DNA from: an uncultured Lachnospiraceae bacterium
GTDB lineage: Bacteria; Bacillota; Clostridia; Lachnospirales; Lachnospiraceae
Length of the DNA stretch: 10,262 nucleotides
Assembly: GCA_910584965.1 (NCBI GenBank)
Contig: CAJUDZ010000061.1
Location: forward strand, 1-10,262
Direction: 5' to 3'
Both the position numbers and the translations under genes were made by a program. The notes under the pieces were generated by a model, which worked only from the letters and a program-made list of their open reading frames with translations, was not told the origin of the DNA and did not search any database. This document shows, in pieces, positions 1 through 6,712 of this stretch. Every line of letters starts with the position of its first letter. The first letter of the stretch is position 1.

Positions 1-58
1 TTTTCAAAAAGTACACATTCTGGCAAGCAAAAGACCCATAATACTCCGAATCTATAAT

Positions 59-658
59 TTAAACGCTTTTTCTCCGGTTTGCCCTTCTATAAAATGAAGA
101 GATGGACATGCCGCACAGAGCCGCCGCCTCTTCTCCCCCGATTTCACGCAGAGTCCATCGTTCATACACCTGTTCAAAATTTTCCGGCAATGGATTTTCC
201 GGCCTTCCAAAACGTACACCCCTGATTTTTGCGGCCTCAATGCCTTCTTTCTGCCGCTGCCTTATATTTTTCCGCTCGTTTTCCGAAACAAAAGAAAGAA
301 CCTGTAAAACAATATCGCTCAGAAAAGTTCCCATCAAATCCTTCCCCCGCCTTGTATCAAGCAACGGCATATCCAACACAGCAATATCCACTTTTTTCTC
401 CCTGGTCAGGATTCTCCATTGTTCCAGAATTTCCTCATAGTTCCTGCCAAGCCGGTCGATGCTCTTGATATAAAGCAGATCATCCTGCCGCAGTTTCGCA
501 AGCATTTGACGGTACATGGGACGGTCGAAATCTTTGCCGGACTGTTTGTCCATGAAAATATTTTTGGGCGGTATGCGCAGATTGTTTAACGCTATCATCT
601 GCCGGTCTTCATTTTGTTCTCTCGTACTGACACGTACATAACCATATGTTGTTCTCAT
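59..658 (-). CDS. Small serine recombinase (resolvase/invertase family)
   Basis: A 199-residue site-specific DNA recombinase. The N-terminal catalytic domain opens with YGYVRVST, where Ser11 is the expected nucleophile and Arg9 a conserved active-site arginine. It continues through an IKSIDRLGRNYEEI stretch and ENERKNIRQRQKEGI, which matches the long E helix leading to DNA in the Tn3-resolvase/DNA-invertase family. The C-terminal 45 residues, with ALCGMSISSFYRR, fit a Hin-type helix-turn-helix. The length matches resolvase/invertase proteins and not the 450+ residue large serine integrases. I chose the ATG at 658 because GGGAGGAG lies five bases upstream and the conserved domain starts there; an upstream in-frame ATG at 727 would add 23 unconserved residues. 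No transposase, toxin or phage gene lies next to it here, so whether it resolves, inverts or belongs to a decayed transposon cannot be told. A weak dyad (CAGCC 702-706 / GGCTG 714-718) in its upstream region could belong to a recombination or operator site. Confidence 0.93.
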   Translation of the reverse strand: MRTTYGYVRVSTREQNEDRQMIALNNLRIPPKNIFMDKQSGKDFDRPMYRQMLAKLRQDDLLYIKSIDRLGRNYEEILEQWRILTREKKVDIAVLDMPLLDTRRGKDLMGTFLSDIVLQVLSFVSENERKNIRQRQKEGIEAAKIRGVRFGRPENPLPENFEQVYERWTLREIGGEEAAALCGMSISSFYRRANRRKSV

Positions 659-752
659 GTGTACTCCTCCCTGTTTTCTGCGTGTAAAAACGAAAGCCGG
701 ACAGCCTGCTGACGGCTGACGCTGCATTTGAAAGGTTTTCTATTAGCCGAAT

Positions 753-810
753 AAAAAAACTTCCGCAGAAAAGTATCATATTTTTCCGAATGATACCTTT
801 CTGCAGAAGT
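753..810 (-). terminator. Intrinsic terminator of the rRNA-methyltransferase/NTPase/phosphoesterase operon
   Basis: Arms at 759-779 and 790-810 form a 21-bp stem with a 10-base loop. Read on the minus strand, both differences from a perfect repeat become G-U pairs; on the plus strand they would be C-A mismatches. Seven U residues follow the stem in the minus-strand RNA. It lies 18 bases past the phosphoesterase stop, and so closes that operon and insulates the recombinase gene. Confidence 0.88.
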
Positions 811-827
811 CTGTTCTTCCATCCTCT

Positions 828-1307
828 CTACAAATAATTCACCGTATAATGCGCTTCCCCGTCCCTGTCAATTTCCATCAGTATGTAAGAGGGCCGCCTC
901 CCATCCTGTCTTGGATAACTCAAGCTTCCGGGATTAATCAATGTCAGATCTTTGCCGATATCGATCACCGGTTTATGGGTATGACCGCACATGACAATGT
1001 CCACTTCCCTGTCCCTTGCCTCCTGTTTTATCGTCTCATAATTCATATAAACGCAGTAGTTATGTCCATGCGTCAGCCAGACTTTGTAGTTTCCTATCAA
1101 AAATTCTCTTTCTTTCGGCACCGGGGATAAAAAGTCATTGTTTCCGCGCACCATATATACCGGGCAGCCCGCCGCCTCCTCAATCAGGCGTTCGCTCCCT
1201 TCCACATCGCCGCAATGCACCACCATATCCACCGGCCCGGCCTTCTCCATCACCAGCAGAAAATTCTCATCCCGGCGATGGGTATCGCTCACAATCAGTA
1301 TTTTCAT
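828..1307 (-). CDS. YfcE/MJ0936-type metallophosphoesterase
   Basis: A 159-residue cytosolic calcineurin-like phosphoesterase of the small YfcE/YsnB group, which hydrolyses phosphodiesters using two metal ions. All family blocks are present in order: VSDTH (Asp8, His10), HCGDVEG (Asp34), RGNND (Asn56/Asn57), LTHGH (His80, His82), CGHTHKP (His109, His111) and NPGSLS near the end. Length is typical. The ATG at 1307 is preferred over upstream ATGs because the conserved sequence begins there, AAAGGA sits just upstream, and the start overlaps the stop of the NTP pyrophosphatase gene in an ATGA arrangement, which suggests translational coupling. This gene is commonly found directly after rdgB in Clostridia. 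The physiological substrate is unknown. Confidence 0.93.
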   Translation of the reverse strand: MKILIVSDTHRRDENFLLVMEKAGPVDMVVHCGDVEGSERLIEEAAGCPVYMVRGNNDFLSPVPKEREFLIGNYKVWLTHGHNYCVYMNYETIKQEARDREVDIVMCGHTHKPVIDIGKDLTLINPGSLSYPRQDGRRPSYILMEIDRDGEAHYTVNYL

Positions 1308-1906
1308 AGCTCTATCCTTTTTCCAAGTTCTTCCCGCATGGCTTCTAATGCTCTGCCCCGGTGGCTGATTGCATTTTTCTTTTCCTCGCTGAGCTCCGCG
1401 GAAGTACATCCGTATTCCGGAAGATAAAAAATCGGATCATAGCCGAAGCCGTTTTCCCCTTTCGGTTCATAGTCGATCCGGCCTTCTATGACGCCGAGCG
1501 TCGTAAAAATTTCTCCGTCCGGCATCGCCGCGGCAATGGCACAGACAAATCTGGCCGTCCGTTTTTCATCCGGCACGCCTTCCATACGTTCCAGCAGATT
1601 CGCGTTTTTAATATCATAGGAAGTATCTTCTCCCAGATACCGCGCCGAATAAATACCCGGTTCCTTATTCAGAAAATCAATTTCCAGTCCGGAGTCATCG
1701 GCGAGCACGATATGGTTTGTTTTCTCCGCCACCGCTTTTGCCTTGATAATGGCATTTTCCTCAAAATTTTTCCCGTCCTCTACGATATCCGCCTCGATAC
1801 CGGCCTGTCTCATGGACAGGAGTTCCACGTCAATTCCTGCCATAATCTGGCGGATTTCCCTCATTTTTCCTTCATTTCCGGTCGCAAAAATAATCGTCCT
1901 CTTCAT
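1304..1906 (-). CDS. rdgB: RdgB/HAM1-type non-canonical purine NTP pyrophosphatase (dITP/XTP diphosphatase)
   Basis: A 200-residue house-cleaning enzyme. It hydrolyses dITP, ITP and XTP to the monophosphate plus pyrophosphate, keeping deaminated purines out of DNA and RNA. Diagnostic blocks are visible: ATGNEGKMREI (residues 8-18, nucleotide-binding loop), VLADDSGLEID (Asp70/Asp71, metal and catalysis), PGIYSARYLG, GENGFGYDPIFY (151-161, purine recognition) and KKNAISHRGRAL (176-187). The length is exactly that of the family. AGAAGGG lies seven to eight bases upstream of the ATG. It follows the amidase-like gene after about 40 bases and overlaps the phosphoesterase start by four bases, so it is an internal operon member. 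No oddities were seen. Confidence 0.96.
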   Translation of the reverse strand: MKRTIIFATGNEGKMREIRQIMAGIDVELLSMRQAGIEADIVEDGKNFEENAIIKAKAVAEKTNHIVLADDSGLEIDFLNKEPGIYSARYLGEDTSYDIKNANLLERMEGVPDEKRTARFVCAIAAAMPDGEIFTTLGVIEGRIDYEPKGENGFGYDPIFYLPEYGCTSAELSEEKKNAISHRGRALEAMREELGKRIEL

Positions 1907-1947
1907 TTTATGCCCTTCTTTTTCCCATGATACCGCCTTCCGGCATT

Positions 1948-3069
1948 TTACTCTTCATACGCTTTCATAATCGCCTGATAAATGCCTTCCGCAATTTTCT
2001 GAATATAATCTTCTCTTCCCAGCAAAATTTCTTCCTGACCGTTGCTCAAATAGCCGACGCGGATTGCTGCCGCCGGCACGGTGGCCCCGTTGATCACGAC
2101 GTCTTCCTCCGTCGAGTCCGTCAGGCCGTTGGCCTTTCCGCTGATCGCCGTAACAACTTCTCTTTCCAGCAGATCGGCCAGTTCCACGCTTCCGAATCCG
2201 GGTATGAAAAATTTGCTGTTGTATACCGCTTCCGTTCCGTATATTTTAGAATCTTCGTTTTCATTGACTTCGATACGAATCAGCATATCGGCTTTTGTGG
2301 CATTCGTCAGCCCAACCCGGTCTTCCTCGGACAAAGCGCTGTCATCCATCCGGGTATAGTAGACTTTGATATCGGTCCCATCAAGCTTTTTCTTCAAAGC
2401 GCGGGCAATCTCAAGCGTAATATCTTTCCCCGCCAGTTCGTCCGAAAGAGCGCCCGTTACATCTCCGCCGTAAGCCGGGTCGATCACGACAATCTTATCG
2501 TATGCTTCTCTCGGCGTCAGAAATTCTATATAAAGTTTATTGTCTTCAAAAATACTATGATATTCGTATACATCCGTCAGTCTGAATTTCAGCCAGAACG
2601 CGTCCGTTCCGTTCTCAAAACAGCCGTCGATCACCGCGCTCCGGTTGCCGTATACGCCCTGTGTCTGGTAAAAATCAGCATATCCCGCGCTTTCCGCCTC
2701 CTGTTTAATGCTGACCCAGAGTTCTTTATCCATATAATGGTTTTCAATCGTCACACTTTCGGCTTTTACATCCGTATGCAGAGGAATACAGAAATAATTC
2801 ATTTCCTGTTCATTCTGCTCGAATAATATATTGTTCCGTTCCGAAATGGCTTCCGGAAGATTTCCTGCGCCCGCTGCGTCCTCCTCTCCCGCTGTCTGCC
2901 CGAAGTCCGGCCTTCCCTGCGCATCCCGTTCCTGCGCCACCTCGTCCTGCGCCACATCGGCAACGACGACAATCTTGTTGGCGGAATAATAAAAAACCGC
3001 CGCCAGCGCAAAACATGCGAACAGCACCGTATAGACTGCCGTTCTTTTCATCAGTTGATTCTGCTGCAT
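1948..3069 (-). CDS. Membrane-anchored amidase_3-like protein, probably catalytically inactive
   Basis: A 373-residue protein with a basic N-terminus and one hydrophobic segment at about residues 10-28, best read as a signal anchor. An acidic linker (40-80) follows, then a beta-rich region at about 90-190 that may act like an AMIN domain. Residues 192-373 align by eye with N-acetylmuramoyl-L-alanine amidase (amidase_3): VVIDPAYGG, AGKDITLEIA, a TR near 240, GTEAVY and IRVGYLSN are all in order. The residues needed for zinc hydrolysis are replaced: His of DPGHGG is Tyr200, Glu of LKEKD is Gly214, His of SIHAN is Glu267, and the catalytic Glu of VELGFLSN is Arg337. The fold therefore seems kept while the enzyme is lost, perhaps leaving a wall-binding or regulatory protein. 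Start 3069 leaves a 19-base gap after the methyltransferase and AAAGG 12 bases upstream; ATG 3051 is an alternative. Confidence 0.86.
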   Translation of the reverse strand: MQQNQLMKRTAVYTVLFACFALAAVFYYSANKIVVVADVAQDEVAQERDAQGRPDFGQTAGEEDAAGAGNLPEAISERNNILFEQNEQEMNYFCIPLHTDVKAESVTIENHYMDKELWVSIKQEAESAGYADFYQTQGVYGNRSAVIDGCFENGTDAFWLKFRLTDVYEYHSIFEDNKLYIEFLTPREAYDKIVVIDPAYGGDVTGALSDELAGKDITLEIARALKKKLDGTDIKVYYTRMDDSALSEEDRVGLTNATKADMLIRIEVNENEDSKIYGTEAVYNSKFFIPGFGSVELADLLEREVVTAISGKANGLTDSTEEDVVINGATVPAAAIRVGYLSNGQEEILLGREDYIQKIAEGIYQAIMKAYEE

Positions 3070-3088
3070 TCCATGACCATGCCTTTCT

Positions 3089-4273
3089 CTATATCTGTGG
3101 TGAAAAAGGTTCCCGCTTTCCACCTGCGTTCTGTTCCGCCTTACGTTTCGGAGGCCTCGGCCCCATAAACTGATAATAGTATGTTTTCATCATGCCGTTA
3201 TAAATTTTGCGGTTTTTATCCGCTTTTCTTCCGATATACTGTTCGGCCTGTTCCCATGCGGAAATCACATACATAGACCAGCTGTCAAGCGCCTGATACC
3301 GCTCTCCCAGCATCCGGTACAGCCCGGGAAGCGCCTCTTTGTCCTCAAGCCGCTCTCCATAAGGGGGATTGGTAATCAGGAATCCGTATTTTTTCGGATG
3401 GCTGAGCTGTTCGACACTCCGCCTCTGGAAATGAATCATGTCTTCCACACCGGCAAGCCGGGCATTTTCTCTGGAAACCGCCACCATTTTATCATCAATA
3501 TCATATCCCTGAATATCCGGCTTTATCGTTCTGTCCACGCCTGCGTCCGCCTCGTCCATCGCCCGGTACCAGCTCTTACGCGGCACGATATGCGCCCATT
3601 CTTCCGCCAAAAAGCTGCGGTTTGCCCCCGGCGCCATATGGGCCGCCATCATAGCCGCTTCGATCGGAAAAGTGCCGCTCCCGCAGAAAGGATCCACCAA
3701 AATCCTGTCTCTCTGCCAGGGTGTCAGCATAATCAATGCGGCCGCCAGATTTTCCGCAATCGGCGCCTTTGCCGTCAATTTCCTGTAGCCTCTTTTATGC
3801 AGGGATTCTCCCGTCGTATCCAGTCCGACGACAACCTCGTCTTTCATCAGGAAAACCCTTACCGGAAAAGAAGCCCCGTTTTCCGCAAACCAGGACTGGT
3901 GGTAAACCGTTTTCAGCCGCTCCACCATCGCCTTTTTCATAATAGACTGAATGTCGGAAGGACTGAACAGCCTGCTTTTAATGCTGGCCGCCTTCGCAAC
4001 CCAGAATTTCCCGTCTTTTGGTATATAATTCTCCCACGCAATGCCGCGCGTTCCCTGAAAAAGTTCTTCGAATGTTTCCGCATGAAAACTGCCGGCTTTT
4101 ATCAATACTCTTTCCGCCGTGCGCAAAAAAACGTTCGCGCGGCAGACAGCGTTTTCATCGCCCGCAAAAGTCACACGGCCGTCCTCCACCGAAACGATTT
4201 CATATCCCAAATCCAAAATTTCTTTTTTTAATACTGCTTCCAGCCCGAAATGGCATGGCGCGATAAATTCCAT
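3089..4273 (-). CDS. THUMP-domain class I SAM-dependent RNA methyltransferase (RlmL/YpsC family)
   Basis: A 394-residue cytosolic methyltransferase. The N-terminal 160 residues fit the ferredoxin-like plus THUMP RNA-binding module, and the C-terminal half is a Rossmann methyltransferase. Motif I is LVDPFCGSGTFPIEAA (192-207), an acidic SAM-ribose loop is GYDIDDKMV (256-264), and the catalytic N6/N2-amino motif is ITNPPYGERL (300-309). This combination defines the UPF0020 family: E. coli RlmL makes m2G2445 in 23S rRNA and Bacillus YpsC is the equivalent gene. The target base in this organism is inferred, not shown. The basic tail PPKRKAEQNAGGKREP is typical. The ATG at 4273 has GGAGG seven bases upstream and starts the conserved MEFIAPCHFGLE; an in-frame ATG at 4291 has no such site. 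It is the first gene of the minus operon. Confidence 0.94.
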   Translation of the reverse strand: MEFIAPCHFGLEAVLKKEILDLGYEIVSVEDGRVTFAGDENAVCRANVFLRTAERVLIKAGSFHAETFEELFQGTRGIAWENYIPKDGKFWVAKAASIKSRLFSPSDIQSIMKKAMVERLKTVYHQSWFAENGASFPVRVFLMKDEVVVGLDTTGESLHKRGYRKLTAKAPIAENLAAALIMLTPWQRDRILVDPFCGSGTFPIEAAMMAAHMAPGANRSFLAEEWAHIVPRKSWYRAMDEADAGVDRTIKPDIQGYDIDDKMVAVSRENARLAGVEDMIHFQRRSVEQLSHPKKYGFLITNPPYGERLEDKEALPGLYRMLGERYQALDSWSMYVISAWEQAEQYIGRKADKNRKIYNGMMKTYYYQFMGPRPPKRKAEQNAGGKREPFSPQI

Positions 4274-4354
4274 ACTGTTCCTCCATATCAATAACCATGC
4301 CGCGATACACGCAATGGCAGCGCGCTCTCAGACGGCGTTCTGACTCTATCAATT

Positions 4355-4383
4355 ATTGTAAGGTGTCGCCCTTTTTCTGTCAA
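4355..4383 (-). promoter_or_regulatory. Sigma-A promoter of the rRNA-methyltransferase operon
   Basis: On the minus strand a perfect -35 TTGACA (4378-4383) is followed after 17 bases by TACAAT (4355-4360). Predicted transcription starts near 4348, giving a leader of about 75 bases before the methyltransferase start at 4273. I see no riboswitch-like fold in that leader. Confidence 0.85.
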
Positions 4384-4520
4384 TCATTCCTCCAAAATAT
4401 TTGACTTACAATTCCTTCCGGCCAGGTGCCCTGTCAAAATTTTTCAAAATGCCAAATACGGACGCAAAAAACAGGAAACCTTTTTTGAGTTCCCAGCGCA
4501 TTCACCGCAGTCATCATCTC

Positions 4521-4542
4521 ATCCGTACGGATTATCTAATCC
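4521..4542. promoter_or_regulatory. Two abutting palindromes upstream of the moxR promoter (candidate operator)
   Basis: ATCCGTACGGAT (4521-4532) is a perfect 12-base palindrome. It overlaps a second dyad, GGATTA-TC-TAATCC (4529-4542), which ends at the base before the -35 box. This position suits an activator or repressor site. No regulator gene is adjacent. The rest of the 4273-4605 intergenic space holds only the two divergent promoters. Confidence 0.4.
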
Positions 4543-4571
4543 TTGTTGATTCCGCCAAACGGGAGTATAAT
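4543..4571 (+). promoter_or_regulatory. Promoter of the moxR-DUF58-DUF4129 operon
   Basis: A perfect -10 TATAAT (4566-4571) sits 17 bases after a partial -35 TTGTTG (4543-4548). Transcription should start near 4578, leaving a leader of under 30 bases. The weak -35 fits a promoter that depends on a regulator. Confidence 0.72.
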
Positions 4572-4604
4572 ACATTTGTCTGAAAGAAAGGTATGGTTAT
4601 TATT

Positions 4605-5555
4605 ATGAAAATACAGGGGCCGGATTTCGCCGGAAAAATATTGGAAAATATACATAAAGTCATTGTCGGGAGAGAGGAAACCGTGCGTCTGCTTCTGACC
4701 TCGCTACTGGCCGACGGGCACGTTCTGCTCGAGGATGTGCCTGGAACGGGAAAGACGAAGCTGGCAAAAACGCTGGCAAAATCCCTTCACGCGGATTTTG
4801 CCAGGATTCAGTTCACGCCGGACTTACTGCCCTCCGATATTACGGGATTAAACATTTTTGACAGACAGCGCGGCGAGTTTGTCTTAAAGAAAGGGCCGGT
4901 GTTTACCAATATCCTGCTGGCCGACGAAATCAACCGCGCCACGCCGAGAACGCAGGCCGGGCTGCTGGAGTGCATGGAAGAACGGCAGGTGACGATTGAC
5001 GGAACAGCCTATGTACCGGGAGAGCCTTTTTTTGTCATCGCAACGCAGAATCCGGTGGAGACGGCCGGCACCTTCCCGCTGCCCGAAGCGCAGCTGGACC
5101 GTTTCATGATGAAACTGTCCATGGGACTGCCCACAAGGGAAGAAGAACTGGCGATTCTCTCCCGTTATATGGAAAAAGAACCGCTTGCGGAGCTCTCCGG
5201 CGTGCTGACGCTAACGGAATTACAGCAGGCCAGACAGGAAGTTCTCCGCGTTTTCGTGCATCGGACGGTACAGGAATATATGGTGGATATCGTTTCCGCC
5301 ACCCGCGGGGAGGAAAGCATTCTCATGGGCGTCAGTCCCAGAGGCAGCCTTGCCCTCCTCCGCTGCGTCAAGGCTTATGCCTGGCTGGAAGGCCGCTCAT
5401 TTGTCATCCCCGACGATGTAAAAGCCGTCGCGGTTCCGGTGCTCGCCCACCGGCTTCTGATGGATTTCACCCGGGACGGCAGCCGGGAAAGCATAGCGTT
5501 TATCCGAAAAATACTGGAACAGACCAAAGTGCCCACAGAGGATTTTCGGTCATGA
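4605..5555 (+). CDS. MoxR-family AAA+ ATPase
   Basis: A 316-residue AAA+ ATPase, cytosolic, of the MoxR group that acts as a chaperone for assembling or activating partner complexes, commonly with a von Willebrand-like partner. Visible motifs are Walker A (EDVPGTGKTKLAKT), Walker B with the family-specific LLADEINRATPRTQAGLLECM, sensor 1 IATQNPVE, the GTFPLPEAQLDRF block with the probable arginine finger, and a C-terminal lid ending in HRLLMDF. The stop overlaps the DUF58 start (ATGA), implying coupled translation and a functional pair. The start is uncertain. The ATG at 4605 has AAAGG 13 bases upstream, a long spacing also seen for other genes here. The ATG at 4593 would add four residues but lies only one base after AAAGG, with GAAAG further upstream. 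The substrate of the complex is unknown; cell-envelope or sporulation roles are guesses. Confidence 0.95.
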   Translation: MKIQGPDFAGKILENIHKVIVGREETVRLLLTSLLADGHVLLEDVPGTGKTKLAKTLAKSLHADFARIQFTPDLLPSDITGLNIFDRQRGEFVLKKGPVFTNILLADEINRATPRTQAGLLECMEERQVTIDGTAYVPGEPFFVIATQNPVETAGTFPLPEAQLDRFMMKLSMGLPTREEELAILSRYMEKEPLAELSGVLTLTELQQARQEVLRVFVHRTVQEYMVDIVSATRGEESILMGVSPRGSLALLRCVKAYAWLEGRSFVIPDDVKAVAVPVLAHRLLMDFTRDGSRESIAFIRKILEQTKVPTEDFRS

Positions 5556-6685
5556 TGAAAATAATCGGTATCGGACTGCTCACTTTTTTGCTGATGCGGC
5601 TTGCGCGAAAACTGTACGAAAAGCTGTGGGCGGGAAAACTGGACGTCCGGCTGGAATTTGCAGATAAAAGCCTTTTTGAGGGAGAAAAAGGGGAATTGCT
5701 GGAAATCATCGAAAACGGCAAGCGGCTCCCGCTTCCCATGTTAAAGGTGAAATTTCAGACCGACCGAAATCTTCGTTTTACCGATTCCGACAGCGCCAAA
5801 GTCACAGACATGTATTACCGCAACGATATTTTTCAGGTAAAAGGGCGGGAGCGCATTACAAGGAAACTGGAATTTACTGCCGCCAAAAGAGGTTATTACC
5901 GAATCCACAACATCGATCTCGTGGCCGGAGACCCTCTGCTTTCTTCGGAAATGGTGGAAAGCCGGCAGACAGCGCAGTACTTCTATGTCTATCCCGCGCC
6001 TTTTGTTTCCGAAGAATTTCGCCGCTCCCTTCAGCAGCTGAACGGAGAACTGCTGACAAAACTGCACTTCCCGGAAGATCCTTTCGAATACCGGGGCGTC
6101 CGGGAATACCAGCCCTTTGACGATATGCGCAGCATCAACTGGAAGGCCTCCGCGAAAACCGGAGACTGGAAGGTCAACCAGAAAAACTGCACCGCCCTGC
6201 AGACTGTCCGCCTCTTTTTCAATATCGAAGACAGCGGCATCCTGAAAAAAGATGCGATGGTAGAAGCCTCCATTCAAATTATCGCCGGGCTCGCGGCCTT
6301 TTTCCTGAATCAGGGCATCCGCGTATCCTGTTACGGCAACGGGCGGGATATTCTGAACGGCGAACCGGTGCATATAGAGGCAGGCGCCGGGGCCGGGCAG
6401 ATGGAGCAGATTTACCGGGCCCTTGCCCGCATCGATACAAACCTGAAAACAGCCGATTTCACTTCCTGTTTCGAACGGGAACTGATGAAGGCTTCTTCCG
6501 GCATAACAACCGTTTTTGTATCCCCGAATGCCTATGAAAATTTCACCGGGCTGCTGAGACGTTTTCGCCTGTCAGGGCAGGAATGCCTCTGGTTCTATCC
6601 GGTGCCGGAAACGGAAAAACAGATGCCGGAGCTTCCTGAAGAATGGAAAAAAGATATCCGGATACTGCATATAGCGCAGCGCTGA
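5552..6685 (+). CDS. DUF58 domain protein, membrane-anchored partner of MoxR
   Basis: A 377-residue protein beginning with one hydrophobic segment (residues 3-16) followed by basic residues, so it is membrane-attached. A beta-rich region (about 30-150) precedes the DUF58 signature at about 179-210: YRGVREYQPFDD, then RSINWKASAKTGDWKVNQ. The remainder resembles a von Willebrand A fold, but the metal-site DxSxS is not seen; the matching strand reads FFNIEDSG. The start overlaps the moxR stop; ATG 5552 and ATG 5555 are both possible and differ by one residue. MoxR/DUF58 pairs are widespread and often followed by a transglutaminase-like membrane protein. The third gene here is related to that partner but lacks the enzyme core. 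Function is inferred from context only. Confidence 0.93.
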   Translation: MMKIIGIGLLTFLLMRLARKLYEKLWAGKLDVRLEFADKSLFEGEKGELLEIIENGKRLPLPMLKVKFQTDRNLRFTDSDSAKVTDMYYRNDIFQVKGRERITRKLEFTAAKRGYYRIHNIDLVAGDPLLSSEMVESRQTAQYFYVYPAPFVSEEFRRSLQQLNGELLTKLHFPEDPFEYRGVREYQPFDDMRSINWKASAKTGDWKVNQKNCTALQTVRLFFNIEDSGILKKDAMVEASIQIIAGLAAFFLNQGIRVSCYGNGRDILNGEPVHIEAGAGAGQMEQIYRALARIDTNLKTADFTSCFERELMKASSGITTVFVSPNAYENFTGLLRRFRLSGQECLWFYPVPETEKQMPELPEEWKKDIRILHIAQR

Positions 6686-6712
6686 AAAACAGGAAAGGAA
6701 CACCATCCCCTT

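Noticed and set aside
753..810. Long inverted repeat as a recombination site for the serine recombinase
   Set aside because: Both imperfections are G-U pairs in minus-strand RNA and seven U follow, so an intrinsic terminator explains it fully.
1927..2826. 299-codon open frame on the plus strand opposite the amidase-like gene
   Set aside because: It is antisense to a gene with clear family blocks, has no ribosome binding site or recognisable motif, and its Phe/His/Arg-rich make-up is typical of a reverse-strand shadow.
3398..4231. 277-codon open frame on the plus strand opposite the methyltransferase
   Set aside because: Its composition is a shadow of the RlmL-type gene on the other strand; no motif or upstream signals.
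4401..4583. 60-codon plus-strand frame in the divergent intergenic region
   Set aside because: It spans the palindromes and the moxR promoter, and has no ribosome binding site or family features.
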